Of a stretch of 64,000 nt of DNA, positions 48,701 through 61,315 are shown one piece after another; positions within the stretch are counted from its first letter, which is position 1; each line of letters starts with the position of its first letter. A model generated the notes under the pieces. That model made no database searches. It was given only the letters and a program-made list of their open reading frames with translations, and was not told the DNA's origin. Origin of the DNA: Eucalyptus grandis (Eukaryota > Streptophyta > Magnoliopsida > Myrtales > Myrtaceae); NCBI RefSeq assembly GCF_016545825.1, contig NC_052616.1, positions 57,185,278-57,249,277 on the forward strand. The letters are read 5' to 3'. Made by a program: the position numbers and the translations under genes.

Positions 48701-51265
48701 GGCTTTTTCCCTAATTTAAAATGCTATGTTTATTCTTTTAAAGAATACAAAAAATGAAACAAAAAAATAATCGGTTGATCCTGAGTTGACCCTGGAATCA
48801 AACTAGACCCATAAGGTCAGTCCAATTCTCAATTTCAAGCTCAACAAGGTCAGTCATTAGTCTAAAAAATTGAGGACCAACATTGCGCGGGTTAGTCCCT
48901 GGGTTAGGTGCTGGATCGGCTCAATCTAGACTATGCTCACCCCTACCCTCAACCAAACACAAGTCCATGTAAATGCAAGAAAACCAACTCAAAAGCTCAT
49001 TTCAATTATTACCATGATTAAAATGACTCATAACTCATTTTGCTTACCAACATTGAAAACCACTAAACACCAATAGCCTAATTCAGGCACAAGGAACTTA
49101 TGCTCTATGTTCCAAATTTTCTGAACATACAGCATCCTCAAAAGCTAAGCAATAGTTTGGTTTCTAAAATTTCAAATTTCTCTTTGGCCATAGCTTCATT
49201 CCCAATTAAATCTGGTCAATGCTATATTCATCCAGTGGACATGAAGCAAACAGCACATGCTAGTATAAAAGCTCAAGCTTCTGCAGAAAAGAGCTTCCAT
49301 TTCTGCAGACAGATCATGTGACCTTCAAGCACATAGTCATCAATGTCACTAGTTGTTCACAACTTTCATATATCTAAAGACCCAAGTTACATAAAACATG
49401 TCCCGATGGTCTTCAAATATCACACAGAGAAGTAAAGGCTGAAAGATTTGTTCCAAGTGGAGAGTAAGTGGCTATGAAATAGGACAACAGAAACAGAGAA
49501 CAAGATATAGAAAGGTTACATATTGAATGAAGCCCTCCCACATTCTCATCTACTAGATTTCTCTCATAAATCTTCCATATTAAAGCCAGGTAACACCACA
49601 ACCCCAAACTCCAAAACAAGAACATGGCCCCAATACTCCTCTGTTTGTCAGTCCACAACTATTTGTTGATAGCATATCAAAGAAATCCTGAAGATACTTT
49701 ATGAAAGTAGCTTACAGATGTACCAGCAGGTTTGTCCAAAACTACATAGGATTCAGCTACAGCAATGATTCTTGATTTCCAATCAATCTCATAGCACCTG
49801 ATCAAAGTTCAAGTGTCACAAGGTTACCTAAGTGGAAATATATGTATCAGAAGCACAATCATCTTTGATGAGTAACCTTGGAAATCGCTTAGGGTGAACA
49901 TGAACACGCAAGTACATTCCTGCTTCAACAAATTGCCCAGGGTCAGTTATCCGGAATGTCTTCTGTGCTTCTCTTACAGTCTTCCCTTTGATAGATGCTC
50001 TCTTTCTCAAAACCGATGGCTTTGTGACTTCCTTAAATACTCTGATCTGCTCTGGAGTCGCAGTTGGTGGAGGTTGTGGGGTAACCAGTGCATAATGTAC
50101 AGCTCCAAAGTGGATAAGATCTGCAACAAACCTTTCAAAGAATGAAATTTCCTATTTAACACTCCACTCTGGTTCACAAATAGTATACCATTAACTGGAT
50201 ATGAAAAGCAAGGAATAAAGACTCACAATGGAGGAAGATCCAGAGCTTTACAGATGTAATCTAAAACAGGTCCTTCTTCTTCTTTGGGTACAACCAAGTG
50301 CTCGATTCTTGGAGGACCACTATGTGAAGGGCAAGGTAATAACCGATTGTACTCCGGCAAGCTGAAAAAGATTAATCATCAACAACAGTTGAGAGAAGTC
50401 ACCAGAAAAAAAATAGATTGGAAAGATTCTCCCACTAGTCCAAGTATTAAATGAATTGGGTTTTTAGTTTTTTTCAACACACAGTATGCCAAGCTATTTG
50501 AAGTTTGAAACAGACATAAGTTAATAACAACCGACTTTTTGAGTTTCATCTTCTTTTTCCCCCCTTAATTACTCTACACTGTGTAAACGCCCAACAATGC
50601 TCAATGCATCGAGACTGGTCATGTTACCCAAAACAACTCCCCAGCAATCAAAGAATCCACAGCATCAACAACCACGTGATTTACAAGATGACAGAGTGAT
50701 AGGCTGATAGCCCATATAATGATCATCTGGGACCCAAACTATGCAGCTTATAAGACCATGTATTTCAGCTGATCCAGCAGCTGAAAGCGATTGCCAGAGA
50801 TTGGAACTACACTTTCCCTCTACACAGTTACATCACTAGGTACAGGTCAAATTGTCAAGGAAGCAAATTCAATCCAAGCATATAACAAACTCAAGCAGGT
50901 AACTCCACAGCATTCATATTCCAAACCAAGCTTCTTTAAGACAGAATTTCAAACGGCAACAAAGGGTCATTCTTCGCCCACTGAAAGTGGCGAACCGGGC
51001 ACCAAGTTGAAAGCTACCAAGAAACGAGAGATATTCACGAGTACCCATTAACCGAAATGGGCGAAGGAGCGCCGGCAGCGTCTGATTTGGAGAAGTCACA
51101 CTCGAAAGCCGCGGTCTTTACAGTTCTTGAACGCAAAGGAGTCGCGACGAGGCGAGCTGGCGACGGCGCTGGGTTCCGCAATAAGGCAACGGGTCGACCG
51201 TGGCTTCTGCAGTTCGCTAGTAACAAGCCACTGCTGAACTTGGAAGCAAGAGTAGGAGCTCTCAT
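45773..51265 (-). CDS. PUS6: RNA pseudouridine synthase 6-like, chloroplast
   Basis: RluA-family enzyme that isomerises uridine to pseudouridine in RNA. Nine exons (descending): 51265-51045, 50361-50227, 50131-49877, 49797-49716, 47440-47325, 47232-47178, 47068-46957, 46450-46281, 46045-45773; all phases join to 472 aa. The first 60 or so residues are Arg/Ser/Ala-rich, fitting a transit peptide. An S4-like segment follows (VLDYICKALDLPP, about 100-118), then SIKGKTVREAQKTFRITDP and LDKPAGTS (224-231). The catalytic Asp is D264 in THQIDNCSEG, a variant of the usual HRLD. The C-terminal part has INLLTGRTHQIRAQLAACGAP and ends DPWWR. It closely follows the plant PUS6 pattern as I know it. Intron 4 is enlarged to 2.3 kb by nested transposons. 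Confidence 0.9.
47710..48945. mobile_element. hAT-like element in PUS6 intron 4
   Basis: A 1236-bp element with ends TAGGGGTGAGCA and TGCTCACCCCTA (perfectly inverted 12-mers), flanked by a perfect 8-bp duplication CCCTCAAC (47702-47709 and 48946-48953). The arms carry repeated 'ggtccagggtcaaccctgga'-type sequence. There is no transposase. It contains a nested element at 48258-48711. Confidence 0.9.
48258..48711. mobile_element. Mutator-like foldback element nested in the hAT-like element
   Basis: A 454-bp element with ends GGAAAAAAGCC and GGGGCTTTTTCCC, flanked by a perfect 9-bp duplication TAATTTAAA (48249-48257 and 48712-48720). The arms contain inverted approximately 50-bp repeats ('caaactttattttttgtg'), the same design as 27048-27748. 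The centre is a CT/GA-rich tract (48395-48510). Confidence 0.88.
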
Positions 51266-51320
51266 CTTCGCATTCCCGCAGTTTCTGAAGTGGTGAGACG
51301 CTGGTGTTTGGAGTTCTGGA

Positions 51321-51327
<7 letters not shown>

Positions 51328-51353
<26 letters not shown>

Positions 51354-51354
51354 A
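51328..51354. repeat. GA microsatellite in PUS6 5' leader
   Basis: About 12 GA units roughly 65 bp upstream of the PUS6-like ATG (minus strand, so a CT-rich leader in the transcript). Confidence 0.9.
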
Positions 51355-51359
51355 GGGTT

Positions 51360-53222
51360 TTAGGATAAGTTTTTTCTTGGGAAAAGTTTATTAAAAATCC
51401 TAAAATTTATAGAATTGAATTTCAAAATTTACAATCAAATCCTAAATTTTTCAAAAAGTATAATCAATTCATAAAAGTTGTCACAAAAATACAATTTAGT
51501 TATAAATTTTCCACAAAGTGCTATTAATGAAAAAACTTGATTTGATCAATTTAATAAATCTTAGGTTTTGATTGCATTTTTTTTTTTAATAAAATTTATA
51601 ATTCAATTACACTAAGTTTCAGAACTTCATTACACTTTTCAAAAGTTTTAGAACTAAATTACACTTTCTTAATAAGTTTTAGAATTCTCAATACATTTAT
51701 CATTTTTTTTATTGAAGGTTAGGCCTTGGAAAATGTTTTTTGTTTTCTATTTTTACTATGAATAAGAGGATTTGCATTGTCAGATTTTTTAATATTTCTC
51801 AACCGTACTTTATTTCAAGAGAAATAAAATTGCTCAATACTTATTAAAATTTTTGAAAAATTCTTCTAATATGTTGCTTTGGGATTTGAGAAGGAATTGG
51901 TTTTATTTTATATTTTTAACAGTAGATTGTGCTCTAAATTGGAATAAAAATTTTGTAAACGTATTTTATTTATGAATTTTCTATGTGCAAGAACGTATAA
52001 GAAAGTTTTCTTATTTTCACTTGAAAATTATAAATAGCTTATAGTACAAGAACGAACACTTTTTTCTCATTATTATGTTGGGTTCGCATTGCAACATAAC
52101 ACTCCATTTTTATTTATCCCCTAATTATAGTTAGATTTTTAGAACCATCTTTCCTGAGAAAGCTCTCTTTTCAAGCCAAATTGTTTTTTGTTTTATCAAT
52201 TTGATTTGCATGTTCATAGGAGGATTTCCTAGTTCTTGAGAAATACAATAGTAAGCTCCTTAAAAAAAAATTGTAGCTTCTCATTATATACTAGTTTAAG
52301 CATGTTTTGACCAGTAAATATCACTTACCGCTATATGGTGAATAATCATTTGCTTAGTTAAAACATTCTAGGATATCGGACTTTAAAAAAAAAAAGAAAA
52401 GGTTACACGTAGATTATTCATGCTAAATATTCCTCACAATTCAAGATAAACTAATCATCATCATCAAGTAACAATGGCCATATTGACGACTAATTTGTTT
52501 TTATAGGTAAAAAAATAGACATGTTCACTCACCATCTTTAAAAATCTAACTTGACGTATGTTAATTTAAGTCATGAAACAAAGTCCCATTTATCATTTTA
52601 TTATAAAAAAGACAACATTGAATATTATGCATCTAAGAATCACATTGCACATCGAATCAAATTTCAAAGATCACTTGTTCAAAGATCATTTGTGTCATCT
52701 TCTCATGGATGAAACGATTTCAGGCTTCATGTCCCATGTTGGTTATGGCTGAACCAATGGAGTAGGGTGTAAAACTACGTTTGTATTGGTCGGAGTGCCT
52801 CAACAAGCTAATTCGCCTGATGGTAATTTCAAACCAACGAATAGAGCAAAGAAAATCATAGCATCACCTTCGCTGAAGTGCAGCACGTAAACAGCTTACT
52901 TCATCATTAACTAAACAAACTCGTCCACAATATGCACAAACTCCATATGCTCACCTACGTTACTCCCTTATTTGCAGTGCCCGACTCACCGGCCAGAGGT
53001 TCCGATCAAAGCAGTAGATAATAATATCACGATCGCCACAACGTCGCCATGATACTTGACCCCAATGATCCATTATAGTGACACCCTCGACAGCAGCAGT
53101 GTAGGTGACCTCCAAAAAGGCGAACTTGAAGAACCCGTGATGAGAGCATGTAGCCACATGATGGATGTCCTACTTCAGGAAGATGTTCTAATGACAGCTA
53201 ACGATATGGATTTCCAAACAAA
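51360..53222. other. intergenic, AT-rich
   Basis: Between divergent-facing gene ends no coding gene is supported. At about 51381-51700 there is a weak foldback structure of 'aaaatttataattcaatt'-like repeats in both orientations, possibly another AT-rich MITE. The rest (51720-53000) holds nothing recognisable. Confidence 0.4.
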
Positions 53223-54871
53223 TCAAATTTTCCTAGAGCATCCACTGCATTTCTCCCCAAACTCTAGTGAAATCGCACATCGATCTGAAGCCCGAGGAAG
53301 CTTCATCACATGTTTCATCAAGCTCCCTTGAAAGTTCTCCCTATAATGCCGGGAACAATGTATAAAAAATTTCTCCAAAACTTCAGCAGTCCCAAGTAAA
53401 ACTCTCACGGCTGAAAGTTCGAAGTCCTCTGCTTTGAAGTTACAAATCCTGACCTCTTTAAGCGATGACAAAAAACACTCAGGCACTGGGTCCAGCGTCC
53501 AGCCATCCATTTCAGAGTCCTCGATCAAACCCTATATCAGAAATATATATCATTCAGCTCAGGCTTAATCTCCAACATTCGATAGCACAAGCCAAAACAG
53601 AAAAGGGCTGAGAATCAATAATTATGGGATAGTTACCCTGGCAAACACAAGACTCCTCAGACAAGGACTTTGGCTGAGCATGACCTGAAGTGCCCTACAA
53701 TCTAAGTACACCGGACTGATGTCAAACTTCAACCGGGTAAGGCTACGGAAGACTGGAAAAGAGTCAAGGAGATCTTCTCTCTCATTCATATCCTGATGAG
53801 AAAGCCCATAACATAGTGAATTCCAGGCCAATAGTAATACGAAACATAACAATTGCTCCAAAGATGGAGGATAAAGACAAAATTGAAGATAAAAACAGGA
53901 GAGTGTACCCAAAGCCCTTCGTAAAATAGAGTAAGACGTTCCACATTAGAAAAACCCTTTAAGAGCTTAAATACACGATCAGCACACCGATCAGGATTTT
54001 CCTCCGCTGGATAAAACGCTACAATGACAGCTTCAACTAGTGACGATGGACATGAGATGGTATGGTCACCACCACCATATTGACCATGATACCGTAAGGA
54101 TTTGATTCTAACTCCATGAATCCGTAATTGGCAGTGTCTATTTAAACCCGCAAAAAATTCAGGTTCAAATATTGACAATTTCAAAAGATTGGGAGCACCA
54201 ATGTTCAAAACCTCGATCTGCCCGCATCTGCAACTTTTAAGAGACAACTCCTCAAGAGAAGGGCATGAAAGCAGCTTTTCGAATGAAATATCATTCACAA
54301 ATCCAACAAAATCTAGAGTTAAGACCTTCAGATTTGGAAGACAAACTTCAGAAGGAACTCTGAAATTATAAAACATCTCAAGATGGAACTTTACCAGTGT
54401 TTCACACCTGAATACACCATAAGGCAATGTATACTCAACAGGACGATCTATTTCTACAACAAGGCACAAGCAAAGCTCCTGAACTTTGCGTCTTACTGCA
54501 GCATCGATCCAAGTATTCACGCGAGATTCGCCTTCAGCCACATAACATGAAAGAGAAAAAACTTTCAAAGGAGACAGATCACGAAACGACAATGCTCCTT
54601 CCACAAAGTTTAAGAACTGTGACTTCTCAAAGAAATTTTCATCATCGAAGTCAAGACTAGGAATCGACTTCGACAAGTGCCTCCACCTTTTGGACAACAC
54701 ACTTGTTCTCACCGCAGCTCTCGTTGAGAGACAATCTAGGACCCTTAGGAGAATCTCATCAGGTAGATCGCACAGTTGTTTGCAGCTTAAAACTTGAGAG
54801 CCAATCAATTCCCTGTGCTTACTCGAAACTAGAACGGTTGCATCCACTTCTTCATCATTCTCTCCCATCAT
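53223..54871 (-). CDS. F-box/LRR/FBD protein (dispersed copy, intact)
   Basis: Predicted SCF substrate adaptor of 475 aa. Exons (descending) are 54871-53909, 53792-53637 and 53531-53223, with the same three-exon, phase-0 design as the array genes. The F-box is at about residues 34-70 (LCDLPDEILLRVLDCLST, SVLSKRWRHL). LRR-like segments follow (LPNLKVLTLDFVGF, LSCPSLEELSLKSC, FSNVERLTLFYEGLW) and the FBD covers exon 3 (LDPVPECFLSSLKEVRI, VRVLLGTAEVLEKFFIHC). An N-terminal SSKHREL motif is shared with the array copies (SKHRKL), but the rest is diverged, so it is an older relative. No breaks are seen. Confidence 0.9.
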
Positions 54872-54899
54872 TGAAGATTAAACTAAAAGAAGAGGGAAA

Positions 54900-56097
54900 A
54901 GTGCCCTTCCGACTCTGATCACAACTCTTGGTAGATCAATCACAAGCCCTCTGGTTACAATACCAGTGGGACAAGAATACCCTGAAAAGCAAGAGCATCA
55001 CAGAACTTTCAGAAATTGATTTCATCTCCTCTAACAGAGCCACAACAACCCATAATCTGCCATCATTCTCACGAATTGCATCACTGCAACAAGCACCCAC
55101 AACCCAATTCACTCCAACACATCAAGAACATGAGGCGAACTCAGGCTGCCAAAAGCAAAGAGAACCAAATTGCTTCAGTATCAGCCTCATCCACGCGTAT
55201 CTCTGCGCCTAACACAAGCTAAACTAAACATCACACGAACTACCCAGAAAAAAAAAGAAAAAAAAAAAGAAACTTGACGCGTGCAAGACAAAACAAATAA
55301 ATCATTGATGAGACCAATGCGCAAGAAGTGTAAAGGGATCAAGAAAATCTTCGAGCACGAAGTGAACATTACCTGGGTTATTCTCTAAAGGGTCGTCAAG
55401 CAACAGCCTTTTGGGGCTCGACACGATCGAGACACAGTGGAGAAAAGGAGGAACCCTACCTTCTTGAGGCCCCTCCTGTCAAGGCTCCCAAAGCTTATGT
55501 CTGATTTCCCATCCAAAATAGGTAAAATCGAATATAAACAAATATAATCCGGATAAAATTAATATATATAAAAAGTGGGATAAGAATGGATAAGATTTTC
55601 TTATATCCATAATATATGATATTTTCATTAAATAATAAAATTTTAAATTAAAAATATGTAAAAGATGATAAAAATAAAATCATATTTAGATTCTAATATA
55701 AAAAGAAAATACAAAATAAAAAATGGATAATTTAGGTTTTTTTTTTTTTTGGATTTGAATTTCTTTCTATACTATAACATATATCAATATGTACATTTAT
55801 TACATATTTTAGGTATATTTGTATAGTTTGATATTTGATAATAGATTTATTAAGTAATGATGGAATGGAATAAAAAAGAAATACAACAGGAAAATTAATT
55901 AAAAATAAGTAAATAAAAATGAAGTGGAAAAACCCCAATTTTTAATGAATAAATTCAAACTTGAACACAGATCTTTTTAATTCACAATATATTCTTTTCC
56001 TTCGCATATTTGATTAATGTTAAAATTTGATGACTTCTCTATAGCTATTTGTCCGCGTCAAAGCTAAACGAAAATGATGAGAGAATTGAATCTCTCT
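54900..56097. other. promoter-side and intergenic region of the 53.2-54.9 kb F-box gene
   Basis: Upstream leader of the minus-strand gene (to about 55500), then very AT-rich sequence (55520-56040). No gene is seen; open frames at 54928-55222 read antisense to the leader and have no family features. Confidence 0.4.
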
Positions 56098-56577
56098 CTC
56101 TTTTGTAGCTTTATGATTCACATTAAAAGTCTATGCAAGCAGCAAAACAGTTGAAACTTCTTGTTTTTCGTGAATTTGTAGTTCATGTTGAAATTTGATG
56201 AAGGTGGCAAGAAAGTCACCGCCGGCCACCCGGAAGGGGACACCATCCCCTTCCGGTCCCTTCATTGGGGGTTTACTTGCCTAATATGCTAGAAGAAAGC
56301 AGGGACCTTCCTCTAGGTGGGATCTTGGCACCAGAGGTGCCGTGGCCGGAGAGCCCAATGGGAGCATTATCCCTTTTTCCTATACCCACCCGCAGGGGGC
56401 AAGGCATCTTGGGATGCTCAGTTCAAGGTGAAGTAGTTTAAGGTCATGCTTAGGACCTCTTTTGTAGCTTTATGGTTCACATTAAAAGTCTATGCAAGCA
56501 ACAAAACAGTTGAAACTTCTTGTTTTTCGTGAATTTGTAGTTCATGTTGAAATATGATGAAGGTGGCAAGAAAGTCA
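56098..56577. repeat. 121-bp direct repeats flanking a GC-rich 238-bp block
   Basis: 56098-56218 and 56457-56577 differ at about three positions. The segment between them is GC-rich with an inverted 'ccggaaggggac/gtccccttccgg'-type palindrome near 56231-56259. Repeats contain TG...CA-like limits but lack matching flanks, a primer site or a purine tract, so a tandem duplication is the simplest reading. Confidence 0.8.
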
Positions 56578-57330
56578 ATTTTATATGATTATCGGCAGCA
56601 AAAAAGTTGAAACGTAATTGAGCATGGTTGTTTATTGCATATTCAATTTTATATTGGCTGGTCATTGTATAAAACTAACTTCAGGATTGGGCCACATTGC
56701 CAATCGAGTCTTGTTGATCTCAAGATAACAAAAGCATATTCAGTAACCAAAACCCCTTTTCAGAATCATGATGGTGAATAAATCATGTATTCTCTCTTTC
56801 ACTAGATTTGTTGTTCCATTTACATTGATTGTCATAATCGAATCTGTGGCTTTGGAATTCTATAATTAGCTCATTTTTTTGTTCAAGATATAAACTATCA
56901 TTATAAATTGATTAATGAAGATTATCAATGTTGTGCATTTATATTATCTTTAACAATGAATTAAAAGAAATTTTTACCAACATCATTTGTGCATTTTCAT
57001 GTTCGTTTATATCGATTTGTCACTTAGATCAAATAATAAATATAATAGGATATGAAAATATCTAACTTTATTATTGTGATTCACCAAGCAATACGCATGA
57101 TATAGCAAAGTCCACCGACTTCATATATTGTCCTATCCAATTATATACATAGTAGACAGCCAAACACTACTTAAAAGAAAAAGAGAGGAAGCAAAAGTAG
57201 TGGCAGTAAGATGGCATTGGCGAGCGTCAGTTTGCACTCGTTGACCTCTCACCAAATAGGACAAGGTCGCTATTACGTTGTTTCACAAGTTTGAGAGTAA
57301 GTGTTAGAGTAGAAATGGAGTAGGATCGAC

Positions 57331-57351
57331 AAAAAAAAAAAAAAAAAAAAA
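57331..57351. repeat. poly-A tract
   Basis: A run of about 21 A bases; no retroposon body or target duplication could be assigned to it. Confidence 0.8.
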
Positions 57352-57469
57352 CCTCACACTCACAAATACAAAGATGAATAGAAAGCCAAAGTGGTAGGGG
57401 CTCACGGCTCCACTAGATCTAGTTGAGTTGAGGTCACGAGACCGCAGACGAGCCCTTACCGAGGTGGAC

Positions 57470-57585
57470 CAACCCTAAGAGAGTGCAATCTCTCCTAGGG
57501 TAGCATGACTCCAAGTAAGTCCTCTCCGAGGTCACAACCCTAAGAGAGTGCAATCTCTCCTAGGGTAGCATGACTCCAAGTAAGT
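57470..57585. repeat. 51-bp perfect direct repeat, period 65
   Basis: 57470-57520 and 57535-57585 are identical ('caaccctaagagagtgcaat' to 'ccaagtaagt'); each also contains the small inverted pair 'ctaagagag/ctctcctag'. Confidence 0.9.
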
Positions 57586-57589
57586 GAGG

Positions 57590-58980
57590 TCACGTCCTTT
57601 ACAAACAATATATTTTGAATTAGGATTATTTTGTCTATGATCTATTTTCATTTGTCTATGTAATTTTAAATAGTCTGATACAATCAACTATTCTCAAGAC
57701 AATCTTCCTAATCTATGGTATTGACATAATGAGATCTATTTCTCATTTTACTTGACTCAAAACTAAATGGATATTTTTGCAATCTTGAATTTTATTCGAA
57801 ATAGTATATGTCACCTAAAATATGTATTTAAAGATATTTTATCTTTGTATATTCCTTATAATTTCAAACCAAAAGAGATGAAGTTCCAAAATTGAATTGA
57901 AAATTTTACTATCACGTGTATTTTTTTTTTTTTTTCAAATTAACATATATCTTTAAAAACTGTACTTCAAGATCAAATATCGACTATAGGACTGTAACAC
58001 AATGCAAAAATTAGACCAATTGAAATGATAAGTAGAACAGTGATCAAAGAAACCTAATCTTCTACGTAGATCACGGTACCTATTACCAAATCCGGATGTC
58101 ACCATGCTTTCACATTCAAAGGAAGCTCATTTATGTAATTTCAGAAGCTAGACGTGCACCGAATTCACGAATTGTTCGATCAGTGCCACCACAAAGATGT
58201 ATATACAGACGCAGAAACTCAAATGTGTTCGTACAAAGTTTCAAAATACGATATGGGCCTAGTTCAAATAACAGACTACGTGGACCAAGATCCGTTTGAA
58301 AAATCGAGATAGAAGTTTTATTTTAAAACAGTGAATCGGTGATTATCCTGTTGCTGCAAGCCCATGGATTTTGAATGCGACGTGTGACACGCATGAGAAT
58401 CCGAAGGTCTTAAAGCATGAGACTTTTGGAGTTCCTGGTTCATCATCGCCGCCGCCACGGCTTGATCAACTGCTAGCAAGAACAAGGTCATCGTCACTCC
58501 TCACTGAAACTCTCGAGTTTTATGTTCGGTAGTATGCTTTTGTCTTGCATGCAAATACGTTCTGGGGTTTCTCCAGTAAACCTGGGCATCTTGTCGTGGT
58601 GTCGTGCATTACGTGAAACCGATGCTGCAGTTGTTAGCCCACCGCGCATTTTGTGGAGATCGTTTTGAAAAGTTGATTTTTCACTCACAAGATTGCATCT
58701 TTATACGTTCGGCAGATCTTTTGTTGGTTAAGAATGTTGCATCTGTGTTGTGTGGACCTGTTAAAGTGACCATACATTGGAATCCTTTAATCTGTCCATG
58801 AAAACTGAGCAAGGAATAGTTTTTTCGAGCGCGGAGAATGGCGGTCAACATCAAGTATTATTTTGTGTTTTTTCCACTCTTCAAGTATGATTAGTTCAAA
58901 CTGGTGATTAATTTGCCAAGGGTTGTCTTCTGAGTTCGACAGTTTCTTATCTTGTTTTCCCTTCGTATTCTAGGCTGAGG
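57590..58980. other. intergenic upstream of the F-box pseudogene at 59.0 kb
   Basis: No gene supported. The last part contains a TATA box TATAAAG at 58986-58992, 25 bp before the ancestral ATG. Confidence 0.4.
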
Positions 58981-59016
58981 TTGGCTATAAAGCTGCTGTG
59001 TGCGTGAAGGTTTCCA

Positions 59017-60690
59017 ATGTCTATGGCTCCGAAAGCTACGGATCAGAACAGGAATAGAAACCCACGTGTTAATGGCTAAGGGCGAATATGTGATCTACCT
59101 GATGAAATGCTTGGACGCATCTTAGGAATGCTTCCAATGAGATTTGCTCTGAAAACTAGCATGTTGTCGAGAAGGTGGGAATATTTGTGGATTTTTCTCT
59201 GATCTAATCTTTGATCAGATCTTTGATCAATATATAGGCCATGAAAAAAATACTTTTCCTGAAATTCGTGAAAAAAGCATTGCTATTGCGTGACTGCTCC
59301 TCTATTGGAGTTGTCTCTTTCAGAAGTCCCATAGACAGTGACTATGCACCTCACCGTGATGCATGCCTTGATGCTGCGATAAGGCACAACGTTCAGGACC
59401 TCAAGTTACAACTCTATTCACTCATGGAGCCATCTCCTCTACCTTCCTCTCTATTTAGGTGCGAAATGCTGACAGAACTTCAACTTTGCTTTCTGGATCC
59501 CCTCAGAGTTCCTTCTTCATTTTGTTTTCCGAGCCTAAAGGTCTTAACTCTCGAGTTTGTCAAGTTTGTGGATGATGTTTCCACGGAAAAGACGTTCTCA
59601 GGCGCTGCTCTTTAGAGGTTGTCTCTTTATGAATGCAAATGGGCAGATCTCGGAGTTTTAAATATTGTAACTGAAGCGCGACGTGGGGATCCGTGGACCC
59701 CGTCTCAAGTACTTCTACTGTTCGAGCGGGCCCCTCTATGACTATACCATATCTGGCTTATCCGCACTGGTCGAGGCTACTGTCCAAGACCATTCTTTGC
59801 CCTATGGCAGCGAGAAAAGGTCTGATCCAGTTGACCATTGGCATAGGCCTTTAAAAGGCCTTCTAAATGTAAAGTTTCTGACCCTAAAGGGCCTTGGTTT
59901 GCAGGTACAACTCTTTGTTCTCTTCATTGCTCGCATATGACATGTCCCATTAGGCGTCATATGGGTTGTTATCTGTGTCTAATGCTTCTAGAAGTTCAGT
60001 GTTGTTCCTTCTATTGTTGTTCACTGTTCTTTCGTTTGGTCTTAAAAGATGGACAGTCAGCTCCACGATGCCCTCCCAGTGTTCCGTAATCTTATCTCAT
60101 TGAAATTATCCTTCAAAGTTTTGTGCTTGTCTTCACCAACACTGGCAGCGATCCTTAGAAGATGTCCGCGATTGGAGAATCTTGAATTTACTGAGGTGAT
60201 TCCCTAATGTAGCTCCGTCCTAGACTACTGCTATTAACAATAGTTTTTCCGCAAACTCAAAAGCTTCTTGATCTGATTTTTTTTTAATCCAGAAATTGCA
60301 TGTGGACCATAGATTGGTGGATGGAATATTGGACCCTCCCCCTCCTTGCTTCTCGTCATCACTCAAGAGAATCACTGTAGGAACATTTTTTGGCATAGAG
60401 GAAGAGAAGTCAGCCTTAAGGATTTTGCGTAGGACTGCCATAACTCTGGAAGAAATTGTCCTATGTTGTCCGGGAGATCATTCCGAGCATTTTTATGAGT
60501 CCCTGCTTGAAGACTTGGCGAAACTAGAGCGCCCAGAACACTGCAGATTACGTTTAGCTCGCCGCGTCCCCACCCAATGGCAGGTCAGTGAAGGATTTTT
60601 TTGTTATTTGAGCCCTTCGGCTGTCTACAGCTGGGGTCCTAATGTTTCTCGGCTTCTCACCGCGTTTAGTCTTTTCTGATCTTGCTCTTC
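59017..60690 (+). pseudogene. F-box/LRR/FBD pseudogene related to the 53.2-54.9 kb gene
   Basis: The ancestral ATG is at 59017. A stop (59077-59079) falls just before the F-box, which then reads ICDLPDEMLGRILGMLPM and LSRRWEYLW. Further damage: a stop and frame changes at 59190-59240, a stop at 59613-59615 (the relative has Glu in SLEEL), and a frameshift near 59680. LRR-like pieces remain (FPSLKVLTLEFVKFVDDVST, similar to the minus-strand gene's NLKVLTLDFVGFVND). The exon 2 equivalent (about 60049-60195) and the FBD exon (about 60292-60590, LDPPPPCFSSSLKRI and RILRRTAITLEEIV) are still recognisable. Confidence 0.85.
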
Positions 60691-61315
60691 ATTGTTTATT
60701 AAATACTGTCATCTCATTTATCATATTATGATATCATAGCAATGAGTGATCGAGCCTCGTTAGACAGGCAAATTCACGCTGTGCCATCAGGACTACTGGC
60801 TGACGAACCCGACATTGGAGGATGTTTCTGCTATACTGCAGGCTTCGAGGGAAATAATATCAACTCTTGATGAACAGCGCGCGCTGAAGGGAGAATAGGG
60901 CTGGAGAATGCAGAAGAGAAGGTTACAAGCAAGCTGGCGAGCACGGGTAGCGCCCAAGGTCTGTTCATGCATCAGTCTGAGGGAATGAACAAAGAAGGGT
61001 TTTGAATGATCTGTTTACGCTATGAATCATCAATTTGATATCATGACGTGAATTTTCGTATCAAGTTTCATATTCCTTGTTGGTTTAATTTTTAATTAAA
61101 CCATGCCTTCATCCAATAGTTAAGGTTTTTAAAACAGTCAACAATGGTTCCACCAGAATAGGAAGTCCCGAATTCAAATCTTTATAGGTCCCCATTTTGT
61201 CTCCCCAATTACATATTTCCACGCATTAGGCTTAGGCCAAAATCCAGCCTATGCATGAGAGTGTTGATTTAATTAAATATTAAATCATGCATTCAACTAA
61301 TAGTTTAACTTTTAG
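60691..61315. other. 3' flank of F-box pseudogene; no feature seen
   Basis: Non-coding sequence leading to the gypsy-like LTR fragment; nothing else recognised. Confidence 0.4.

Noticed and set aside
56195..56220. Hammerhead-like core (TTGATGA ... GAAA) in the 121-bp repeat, hinting at a retrozyme
   Set aside because: The first core position is T instead of C, stem II cannot pair, and no partner helix is seen.
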